Assembly (NCBI GenBank): GCA_030598645.1
Contig: JAUVPN010000075.1
Location: forward strand, 1-9,799
Reading direction: 5' to 3'
DNA: 9,799 nucleotides
Source of the DNA: Hyphomicrobium sp.
GTDB taxonomy: Bacteria > Pseudomonadota > Alphaproteobacteria > Rhizobiales > Hyphomicrobiaceae
Under the pieces are notes generated by a model that did not search any database, had not been told where the DNA came from, and saw nothing but the letters and a program-made list of their open reading frames with translations. Of this stretch, positions 1 through 6,132 are shown piece after piece. Every line of letters starts with the position of its first letter. Position 1 is the stretch's first letter. The position numbers and the translations under genes were made by a program.

Positions 1-1473
1 CACGGTGAAGTCGACGGCCTCTCCGTAGCCGATGCGGCCCAGCAAGAGTGAACCGCCAGAGATCCCAATACTGACTTCAAGTGGCCTCCCAAGTTCGGAT
101 TTCAGCTTTTCGTTGATGCTATCAAGCGCGTAATCGATGGCGCGTGCGGACCGCAAGGCCTTGCGGCAGCCCGTTTGAAATCCATCATGCTGCCCGAATA
201 CGGCAAGTAGGCCATCGCCCAAAAACTTGTCAATCCAGCCGCTATGAGTTGCGATGGTCGTGCCCACCACCCCGAAGAATTCATTCAGGATGTAGACGAC
301 GTCGAACGGCAGGCGATTCTCTGACAGACGTGTAAATGCGCGCAAATCGACGAACATGACGACGAGACGCTTCTCAACGCCAGCGGAATCGGCTTCGTCA
401 AGCTCGAGGGCGTCGGGACCAGTGGCGGCTGCATTCAATAAACGTGTAACGAAGAGGCGGCCCTCTGGGCGAATCTGACAGGCAAGCCTTACGCTAGGCG
501 GTGCACCGATGCTGCTTAACGTTATTGCCTCTGGGAATTCTGGAGGTGGAAGTTCGCTGGAGCCTCGTTCGATCCGCACCCGGCATGTCGAGCAGCGGGC
601 ACGCCCACCGCATATGGAAGCGTGAGGAACGCGAAACATACGACTTATTTCGAGCAGAGTCGGCCCTTGCGGGACTTTGATCGCTGGACCGCCCGTGTAG
701 GTGATTGACGTCTTGGGTCCGGTAAGCCGAGCAAAATACGCCCATGCGATGCAGGCAGCGACGACGGCTAAGAGCGCTGCAAACTCAATGCGCACCAGTA
801 TGCGAAGCCATCCCAGCACCTCACCGTCTTCCTTGTTGGGCCAGTTTGTTTGTTCCTTTAGGTTGCTGAGCATGGTGGGGACTTCGATCACCGAGGCAAT
901 GCTACTTCCAGCGACTGCAAAACCGCCAAGAGCGGCCACTGGAATTACGATGGCCGTTGCCAAGAGCACCGGGGCAGCTCTTCGGTAAGGTCGATGAAGG
1001 CGAAGCCAAAAATGAATTCCTAGGCAGCCGTGGACCCAAACAATGAGCAACAAGAGGCTCTGTGTAATCGCGTTTGCCGGCCAAAGCCGCGCTAGTTCGT
1101 AGACGTAGATGTCATTGACGCCGAAATATACGTGGGCAATGCGGGTATTGATGATGTGGGGGAACAGTAAGAACGGGATCGTCAGTCCGAGCGCTATCTG
1201 AAGAAACTCCCAAGGGGGCAGACGCAGGTTTTTGCGGCTAGCAAGCTTGTAAAGCGCAAGGGCGACGTGAGTAATGAGTGCGCCGAGGAGGATGACCGTT
1301 CCGGGCCATGATCGCGTGACCGCCCAGCGCCATTGTTGAACGCTTTGCATTAACTCGACGCTGGCAAGGCCCAGCGCGTGGTTTAGGAAATGTGTTGTGG
1401 CGAACGCGAATAGAACGAGCCCCGAGACAAGCCGAAATTTTTGCAGGATATCGCCGCGCCAGAGGACGTTCAT
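1..1473 (-). CDS. Membrane-bound class III adenylate cyclase with cytochrome b-like anchor and [2Fe-2S] ferredoxin domain (partial, C-terminus off the window)
   Basis: Predicted to make cAMP from ATP at the inner membrane under redox control. The reading frame is open from an in-frame stop near 1515 to the window edge, giving 491 residues. ATG 1473 is the first in-frame start and has a G-rich stretch (GGGCGGGGG) just upstream. Residues 14-31, 58-76, 92-107, 135-153, 168-188 and 230-247 look like six membrane helices. Histidines 28, 32, 69, 106, 148 and 154 lie in or beside the first four, as in diheme cytochrome b anchors of the succinate dehydrogenase type. Residues 256-338 are a ferredoxin domain with C288-x5-C294-x2-C297 and a fourth ligand C332 in an RLACQ context. 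The cyclase domain starts near 369. Metal ligands D376 (FVDLRAFT) and D420 (KFLGDG) are present, and K416 and D488 indicate ATP rather than GTP. The transition-state Asn and Arg lie beyond the edge. The layout recalls Sinorhizobium CyaC, a quinone-responsive cyclase; that link is from memory. Confidence 0.92.
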   Translation of the reverse strand, partial: MNVLWRGDILQKFRLVSGLVLFAFATTHFLNHALGLASVELMQSVQQWRWAVTRSWPGTVILLGALITHVALALYKLASRKNLRLPPWEFLQIALGLTIPFLLFPHIINTRIAHVYFGVNDIYVYELARLWPANAITQSLLLLIVWVHGCLGIHFWLRLHRPYRRAAPVLLATAIVIPVAALGGFAVAGSSIASVIEVPTMLSNLKEQTNWPNKEDGEVLGWLRILVRIEFAALLAVVAACIAWAYFARLTGPKTSITYTGGPAIKVPQGPTLLEISRMFRVPHASICGGRARCSTCRVRIERGSSELPPPEFPEAITLSSIGAPPSVRLACQIRPEGRLFVTRLLNAAATGPDALELDEADSAGVEKRLVVMFVDLRAFTRLSENRLPFDVVYILNEFFGVVGTTIATHSGWIDKFLGDGLLAVFGQHDGFQTGCRKALRSARAIDYALDSINEKLKSELGRPLEVSIGISGGSLLLGRIGYGEAVDFTV

Positions 1474-1542
1474 CGCAGCCCCCGCCCACTTAGTATCATT
1501 ACATGGTGCAGGTTACACCTTCGCCGTCTGAAGCGAAAAAAA

Positions 1543-1589
1543 TAGGCTTTGTGGCGGCGAAGGGGCTGACCTGTTGGACCCAAGCCGCC
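1543..1589 (-). terminator. Possible weak terminator between the transporter and the cyclase
   Basis: On the minus strand, downstream of the transporter stop, a 6-base perfect inverted repeat (GGCGGC at 1553-1558 with GCCGCC at 1584-1589) encloses a 25-base loop. A run of seven T follows on that strand, opposite 1536-1542. The loop is long and the T run starts about ten bases after the stem, so this is a poor intrinsic terminator. It may only reduce read-through into the cyclase gene. The rest of the 129-base gap shows no clear promoter. Confidence 0.25.
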
Positions 1590-1602
1590 GTTGGCCAGTT
1601 CT

Positions 1603-3021
1603 TTAACCGTGGGCGCGGTGGCGGTGCACAAGTGAGTTCAATGTCGCTCTGTCGATCCTACCGCCAATAAAGAAGAGGGCCACGGCGAGCGTACACAGGG
1701 CAAGCGCAGCGTCGACTAGAAACGCGACCCCAATTCCACTGGGCAGGTCGGTCGCCGAAACAACGATTGCCGTATTAAAGCCCAAGCCGATGGATCCTCC
1801 GGCGATCTGGGCCATGTAGATGATGGCACCACCGAGGCTGGAGCGCGCCTTGTCGAGACAAGTGATCGCCGCGGTCGTAATCGATGAGTAGAACATGCCG
1901 ATGCCCGCGCCGAGCACCACCATACCCGGAATTAGCTCGGTGATGGTGGTCGTTGGTTCGATGAATGAAAGCAGGAACATTCCCAAGGACAGGAACGCAG
2001 CCCCGGTTGAGACGATCGCCTTGGCACCAAATTTCTCGTAAAGCGGCCCGGCGACAAACGATGTCAACGCAAACACTCCCATGACCGGCAGTAATCCTGC
2101 GCCAGACTCGATTGCCGTGAAGCCCAAAACCTTCGACATAAACTGAGGCAGATAAATCAGGGCGGCAAAAAAGATGGCGGAACTCATCAGCGTGGCCAAG
2201 AACGCAGCGAAGAATTCGCGATTGGCAAGGACGTCATCGGGGATCAGCGCTTTGGTACCTGCGTGACGCTCCACGAATGCAAAGAAGATGAGGCCCAAGG
2301 CGGCCGCAGTGAATAGCGTGATGATCAACGGATCGGTCCATCCCATATGCGTCCCCAAATCAAGGGCGAGGAGGAGGGAAAAGAGTGCCACCGAGATCGT
2401 AATAATGCCGCCGTAGTCAATGCGCCGGTCTGAGTCATCCGTCTTCTCTGCCGGAACGACCCACCACGTGACCAGAACGGCGAACGCCGCCACGGGAAGG
2501 TTGAGATAAAAAATCCACCGCCAGCTCATGAGGTCAGTCAACGCGCCACCGATCAAGGGGCCGATCGCATTTCCGAACCCTGCCGCACCTAAGACGAGAG
2601 CACCGGCGATCGCGGCTCGGTTCTGGGGTAGGAGACCATAGGTCATCCCAAGTATGGCGGGCCACATCATCGCGCCGCCAATTCCCATAATGCCGCGGGC
2701 GGCCAAGAGGAGCCAAATATCTTGCGCGATGCCGCCCAACAGCGAAAACACCGCGAAGATTGCCGCCCCCAGAAAAAAGATGAGCCGACGGCCGAACATG
2801 TCAGCCAAGCGCCCACCAGTCACGATGAGGACACCGAACACCAGCGCATAGCCATTGATGATCCACTGCACAGTGGTTACATCGGACTTGAAGGCCCGCT
2901 CTATGTGCGGCAGTGCTACCGAGAGGGCGGTAAAATCATTGGCAATGACAAGCACTCCCAGGGCCATGGCGACCAGCCCAAGAAGTTGCGATCTTGTGAG
3001 CGGGGTCCTCACGGGGGCCAT
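1603..3021 (-). CDS. MFS transporter, DHA2 (EmrB/QacA-like) drug:H+ antiporter family
   Basis: A complete 472-residue inner-membrane transporter, probably a proton-coupled exporter of drugs or other small toxic compounds. About 14 hydrophobic segments can be counted, as is usual for the DHA2 family. Helix 1 contains the family's acidic signature (D29 in ANDFTALSVALPHI). Motif A follows helix 2 (G70 to R79, GRLADMFGRR). The antiporter motif C lies in helix 5 (about 145-159, ending in GPLIGG). The segment WRWIFYLNLPVA near 167-178 is also typical of DHA2. ATG 3021 has GGAG nine bases upstream. No membrane-fusion partner (EmrA-like) or outer-membrane channel gene is adjacent, so it probably acts alone across the inner membrane. 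The substrate cannot be read from the sequence. It diverges from carA, and a palindrome at 3055-3073 may regulate it. The family is secure; the efflux role is inference. Confidence 0.94.
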   Translation of the reverse strand: MAPVRTPLTRSQLLGLVAMALGVLVIANDFTALSVALPHIERAFKSDVTTVQWIINGYALVFGVLIVTGGRLADMFGRRLIFFLGAAIFAVFSLLGGIAQDIWLLLAARGIMGIGGAMMWPAILGMTYGLLPQNRAAIAGALVLGAAGFGNAIGPLIGGALTDLMSWRWIFYLNLPVAAFAVLVTWWVVPAEKTDDSDRRIDYGGIITISVALFSLLLALDLGTHMGWTDPLIITLFTAAALGLIFFAFVERHAGTKALIPDDVLANREFFAAFLATLMSSAIFFAALIYLPQFMSKVLGFTAIESGAGLLPVMGVFALTSFVAGPLYEKFGAKAIVSTGAAFLSLGMFLLSFIEPTTTITELIPGMVVLGAGIGMFYSSITTAAITCLDKARSSLGGAIIYMAQIAGGSIGLGFNTAIVVSATDLPSGIGVAFLVDAALALCTLAVALFFIGGRIDRATLNSLVHRHRAHG

Positions 3022-3041
3022 AGATAGGCTCCATTTTTAGT

Positions 3042-3073
3042 ATTATGAGCCGAAGTATCGCACTATGCGGTAT
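3042..3073 (-). promoter_or_regulatory. Possible promoter/operator of the MFS transporter gene
   Basis: An imperfect 19-base palindrome lies at 3055-3073: GTATCGCA, three bases, TGCGGTAT, with six of eight pairs matching. It sits 34 to 52 bases upstream of the transporter ATG. Between it and the gene, the minus strand reads CATAAT (opposite 3042-3047), a good -10 candidate, but no convincing -35 box lies at the right distance. A repressor bound here would block such a promoter, as TetR- or MarR-type regulators do for many efflux genes. No regulator gene is seen nearby. The palindrome is observed; the function is a guess. Confidence 0.3.
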
Positions 3074-3131
3074 TCAAGACGACGAGTCTGTCTCAAGTGA
3101 GGGTTTGGGTGATTGGGAAATGCCGCGCCAG

Positions 3132-3160
3132 TTGACCAGACAACGCGGTTCTCTTAGGTT
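3132..3160 (+). promoter_or_regulatory. Candidate sigma70-type promoter for carA
   Basis: TTGACC at 3132-3137 matches the -35 consensus at five of six positions. Exactly 17 bases later TAGGTT (3155-3160) matches the -10 box at three of six. Transcription would start near 3167 and leave an untranslated leader of about 90 bases before the carA ATG. I found no clear attenuator hairpin plus T run in that leader. It is the best promoter-like pair in the divergent region, but it is unproven. Confidence 0.45.
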
Positions 3161-3255
3161 CCCGCGCGCATTCCGCCATGAGTCCCACGTACCGATGTGA
3201 CGTTCGACCGGTGAGCGCTGAGCTAGCTTGCGCGGTTGTTTGGAGCGCCATTGCA

Positions 3256-4458
3256 ATGAGCACAACACCGCGGCCAATTAATTCACCCCCACCGTGGGTT
3301 GATGCCCCCATGACGGGGCGTCTCGTATTGGCAAATGGAACGGTGATCGCGGGGATCGGATTGGGGGCTACGGGTTCGGCGGCGGGCGAGGTGTGTTTCA
3401 ACACAGCGATGACTGGCTACCAAGAGATCCTGACCGATCCGTCGTATGCGGGACAGATCATCACTTTCACGTTCCCGCACATTGGCAACGTCGGGGTTAA
3501 CCAGGAAGATACCGAAACGTCGAACCTGGCAGCGCGTTCCGGTGTGCGCGGGTGCGTATTGCGTGCCGCGATCACTGATCCCTCCAACTACCGTTCGGTT
3601 GAGCCCCTCGACCAATGGCTAAAGGCACGCGGCATCATCGGAATTTCAGGGGTGGACACGCGTGCGCTCACCGCCGGCATTCGCGAGAACGGCATGCCGA
3701 ATGGTGTTATAGCTCACGATCCTAGGGGCAAATTCGACATTGAAAAGCTGAAAGCTGAAGCGGCAGCTTGGCCCGGTCTTAACGGCATGGACCTTGTGCC
3801 GGATGTAACGAGCGGGCAGAGTTACACTTGGGACGAAATGCGCTGGGTTTGGAACAACGGCTATCCTCGGCAGGAGAACCCTGAGTTTCATGTGGTCGCA
3901 ATCGACTTTGGACTGAAGCGCAATATTTTGCGCTGCCTTTCCGATGCCGGCTGCAAGGTGACGGTGATGCCGGCGACGACGGCGGCTGAGGATATCTTAG
4001 AGCGCAAACCCGACGGTGTATTTCTCTCCAACGGTCCAGGCGATCCGGCGGCAACCGGAAAGTATGCTGTGCCGGAAATCAAGAAGATCGTCGCCTCGGG
4101 TCTTCCCGTTTTTGGCATTTGTCTTGGCCATCAGATGCTGGGTTTGGCACTCGGCGCCAAGACGAAAAAGATGCACCAGGGCCACCACGGTGCGAACCAT
4201 CCCGTTAAAGATTTCACGACAGAAAAAGTCGAAATTACGTCGATGAACCACGGCTTTACTGTCGATCGCGATACACTGCCCGACGGGGTGGTGGAGACCC
4301 ACGTGTCGCTATTCGATGGGTCCAATTGCGGCATCGAGGTCAAGGGAAAATCGATATTCTCGGTTCAGTACCATCCAGAAGCATCACCTGGTCCGCAAGA
4401 CAGCCATTACCTTTTCGCGCGCTTCGTCGACTTAATGCGACGCGGGAAAAACCCTTGA
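3256..4458 (+). CDS. carA: Carbamoyl phosphate synthetase small (glutaminase) subunit CarA
   Basis: Hydrolyses glutamine and passes the ammonia through a tunnel to CarB, which makes carbamoyl phosphate for arginine and pyrimidine synthesis in the cytoplasm. The 400-residue length is normal for alphaproteobacteria. The N-terminal CarA domain spans about 20-160, with the conserved [16 protein letters not shown] and FPHIGNVG segments. A class I glutamine amidotransferase domain spans about 210-395: SNGPGDP at 258-264, nucleophile C289 in GICLGHQ, and catalytic H373 and E375 in [10 protein letters not shown]. All three catalytic residues are present. I chose ATG 3256 because GGAG lies ten bases upstream and the protein then begins like its relatives. 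An in-frame ATG at 3178 would add 26 unconserved residues and has no ribosome binding site. Unusually, carB is not next: two exported-protein genes intervene, although both subunits must be made together. Confidence 0.98.
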   Translation: MSTTPRPINSPPPWVDAPMTGRLVLANGTVIAGIGLGATGSAAGEVCFNTAMTGYQEILTDPSYAGQIITFTFPHIGNVGVNQEDTETSNLAARSGVRGCVLRAAITDPSNYRSVEPLDQWLKARGIIGISGVDTRALTAGIRENGMPNGVIAHDPRGKFDIEKLKAEAAAWPGLNGMDLVPDVTSGQSYTWDEMRWVWNNGYPRQENPEFHVVAIDFGLKRNILRCLSDAGCKVTVMPATTAAEDILERKPDGVFLSNGPGDPAATGKYAVPEIKKIVASGLPVFGICLGHQMLGLALGAKTKKMHQGHHGANHPVKDFTTEKVEITSMNHGFTVDRDTLPDGVVETHVSLFDGSNCGIEVKGKSIFSVQYHPEASPGPQDSHYLFARFVDLMRRGKNP

Positions 4459-4465
4459 TCGCTGC

Positions 4466-4483
4466 GGCGGATGGCGCCTTTTT
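4466..4483 (+). terminator. Possible weak terminator after carA
   Basis: Eight bases after the carA stop, GGCG (4466-4469) can pair with CGCC (4475-4478) across a five-base loop, followed directly by five T (4479-4483). A four-pair stem is short for an intrinsic terminator, so partial termination is the most that can be suggested. The rest of the 162-base gap before the next gene holds a GCGGG-CGGA-CCCGC hairpin (4552-4565) without a T run. Confidence 0.25.
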
Positions 4484-4587
4484 CCTACCAAACGTTAATC
4501 CTTACGGGGCTGAAGGTGCCGCCATGACCGTTTATATTGTAAGCAGGCATCGCGGGCGGACCCGCTGACCAGAAATGACCAGAGCAA

Positions 4588-4602
4588 CCGCCGCTGCGGC
4601 GG
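4588..4602 (+). repeat. GC-rich perfect inverted repeat before the first exported-protein gene
   Basis: CCGCCGC, a single T, then GCGGCGG form a perfect 7-base inverted repeat at 4588-4602. It ends eight bases before the Shine-Dalgarno sequence GGAGG (4611-4615) of the gene starting at 4621. In RNA the centre must open, leaving a stem of about five GC pairs. It may form a structure near the ribosome binding site, or be a protein-binding palindrome. Nothing here decides between these. Confidence 0.4.
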
Positions 4603-4620
4603 GCCAAGCCGGAGGACTAA

Positions 4621-5268
4621 ATGCATCGCTGTGTTGCGGCCTGTATAGCGATTTCTACGCTGACGGCGACGCCAAGTGCTTCTGCCGACGAAACGTGCAA
4701 AGCTCAGGTGAAAGAGGCTTTCTCCAAGCAACGCGCCGCAAAATCGTTTCGCATGGTTGCCAAGTTGCGTGGGGAGTCCGGCCCGGTGGAGATCACCGCA
4801 GAATATGTTCCTCCTGACCGGATGCGCCAAATTATAGTTGCACCAGGACAACCGGCGCCGCTGGAAACCGTGCTTGTAGGCACGCGCGCGTGGAGTAATC
4901 AAGGCGGCAAATGGAACGAACTGATGCCGGCATTGGTTCACTCCATTATTGCGCAGGTGCGGGCGGCGGTGATCGATCCACCAAAAGTGGTTGGCGATTT
5001 TGAATGTCTGGACAAGGCTGCCGTCGACGGCAAGGAGTACTTTGCATACCGTAGCATCGAAAAACCGGGTGAGCCGGCCACGGCTTCACTTATCGAAGAG
5101 CCCGTGCACCGCACTGTCTATGTTGACCCTGATACAGGCCTGCCTGCCATTAATATCGTGAAAGAAGAGAATCCAACCGCCACTCCAATTTTTGAAGGCG
5201 TCTACACCTATCCAACCAATATCGTTATTGAGGGGAAGTTGGATGCACCCCTTGCGAGGGCACGATAG
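4621..5268 (+). CDS. Exported protein of unknown function, first of a tandem paralogous pair
   Basis: A 215-residue protein I do not recognise by name. Residues 1-22 form a Sec signal peptide: MHR, a hydrophobic stretch, then ASA before D23, a good signal peptidase I site. The mature protein would be periplasmic. It has two cysteines, C26 and C129, both conserved in the neighbour and able to form a disulfide. Recognisable segments are PDRMRQ (65-70), LETVLVGTRAW (81-91), W98, DFECL (126-130), VYVDPDTGLPA (167-177) and TPIFEGVYTYP (188-198). Strand-rich segments with this PDR...W...W pattern recall the LolA/LppX-like lipid-binding fold, but that is only a resemblance. ATG 4621 follows a strong GGAGG at five-base spacing. 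It lies between carA and carB on the same strand. No catalytic motif is visible, and a link to carbamoyl phosphate synthesis is not apparent. Confidence 0.88.
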   Translation: MHRCVAACIAISTLTATPSASADETCKAQVKEAFSKQRAAKSFRMVAKLRGESGPVEITAEYVPPDRMRQIIVAPGQPAPLETVLVGTRAWSNQGGKWNELMPALVHSIIAQVRAAVIDPPKVVGDFECLDKAAVDGKEYFAYRSIEKPGEPATASLIEEPVHRTVYVDPDTGLPAINIVKEENPTATPIFEGVYTYPTNIVIEGKLDAPLARAR

Positions 5269-5367
5269 AGAATGAGCGACTCACCGGATCCGAACCCGAC
5301 GATAAACTGATCCAGAAATGCGCCTTCGAGATGCGCAATAAACTTAAACATGAGGAGTGACGAATTG

Positions 5368-6009
5368 ATGCGCCGAATTTTTACGGCCGTGGCCGTTTGC
5401 ATCGCGATGACTGGAACGGCCTTTGGGGACTGCAAGGAAGACATAACCGCCGCCTTGGCAAAGCAGCGTAATCTGAGCATGTTCCGTATGGATTCGGTCA
5501 TGCTCACCTCCGAGGGTCGCATTCGCATGGTCGTAGACTATTTGCTGCCTGACCGGATGCGTCAGGTCATCGGTCCGGTCGACGACCCCAAGCCCGTAGA
5601 AACTATTCTCATCGGTAAAAAGGCATGGAGCCGCCAAGATGGGGACTGGACGCCTTTGCATCCAAAAACTGCCGGTCAGCTGGTCGATCAGATGCAGCAA
5701 ACCGTTGGTGTTGATGAAGAAAGCAGGCAGCCCGATTTTGAATGCCTTGGGAAAGTGCAGCTTGAAGGTCGAGAGTTGCTAGGTTATCAGGGCGAGAACG
5801 AGGATCCCGCGGCTAAGAACGTTCGGGCTAAGGACAAGCCCAAGCTACCGGACCGCCCGGTTCGGGTCATTTATGTCGATCCCGTTACAGGTCTTCCGGC
5901 ACGTAGTGTGTTTGGGCGGGCCAACAGGCTTGATACGCCAATCTTTGAGGCAAATTACACCTACCCAGTGGACATCGAGATCAAGATGCCTAAGACGTCG
6001 ACTGAATAA
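5368..6009 (+). CDS. Exported protein of unknown function, second of a tandem paralogous pair
   Basis: A 213-residue relative of the preceding gene product. From the first mature cysteine the two align without gaps for 78 residues, with 32 identities by hand count. They share PDRMRQ (61-66), ETILIGKKAW (78-87), W94, DFECL (123-127), YVDPVTGLPA (169-178) and TPIFEANYTYP (190-200). Residues 1-20 are a signal peptide (MRR, hydrophobic stretch, cleavage after AFG before D21), so the protein should be periplasmic. C22 and C126 correspond to C26 and C129 of the neighbour. A lysine- and proline-rich insert near 148-164 differs between the two. I chose ATG 5368 because GAGGAG (5352-5357) lies ten bases upstream. 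The ATG at 5350 overlaps that ribosome binding site and would add six residues in front of the signal peptide. The pair arose by duplication; the function is unknown, possibly binding a hydrophobic ligand. Confidence 0.88.
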   Translation: MRRIFTAVAVCIAMTGTAFGDCKEDITAALAKQRNLSMFRMDSVMLTSEGRIRMVVDYLLPDRMRQVIGPVDDPKPVETILIGKKAWSRQDGDWTPLHPKTAGQLVDQMQQTVGVDEESRQPDFECLGKVQLEGRELLGYQGENEDPAAKNVRAKDKPKLPDRPVRVIYVDPVTGLPARSVFGRANRLDTPIFEANYTYPVDIEIKMPKTSTE

Positions 6010-6132
6010 TCGTCGATACAATTAATGAGGGCTTAGGCAGTCGAGCGCTTGCTGGGCAGGTTGTGCACGGGTGGGTGCAATGATGAGGATGCCTATAGCC
6101 AAAACCGTCGATCGGCAATAAAAGGCCGCTTC

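Noticed and set aside
494..1489. Open frames antisense to or overlapping the cyclase gene, such as 701-988 on the plus strand
   Set aside because: The cyclase frame is continuous across the region and carries recognisable domains. The other frames show no motif and no start context, so they are shadows.
3178..3255. In-frame upstream ATG that would extend CarA by 26 residues
   Set aside because: No ribosome binding site precedes it, the extra residues do not resemble the start of known CarA proteins, and GGAG sits well placed before ATG 3256.
4510..4538. TATATT at 4533-4538 as a -10 box for the exported-protein genes
   Set aside because: The hexamer 17 bases upstream (CTGAAG) is a poor -35 match, so the pair is not convincing as a promoter.
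4632..4644. Possible lipobox (VAAC, residues 5-8) in the first exported protein
   Set aside because: The cysteine is at residue 8, too close to the N-terminus for a lipoprotein signal peptide. A normal signal peptidase I site (ASA before D23) is present.
5275..5300. Short palindromes (TGAGCGACTCA and CGGATCCG) between the two paralogs
   Set aside because: They are too short to stand out from chance and show no promoter elements around them.
6064..6079. Small hairpin TGCAC-GGGTGG-GTGCA before carB
   Set aside because: Five pairs with no T run or known motif nearby. Such a stem is expected by chance in a GC-rich gap of 123 bases.
6049..6132. TTG start that would extend CarB by 28 residues
   Set aside because: The conserved protein begins MPKRTDI at 6133, with key residues matching E. 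coli numbering from there. The extension is unconserved and starts with a rare codon.
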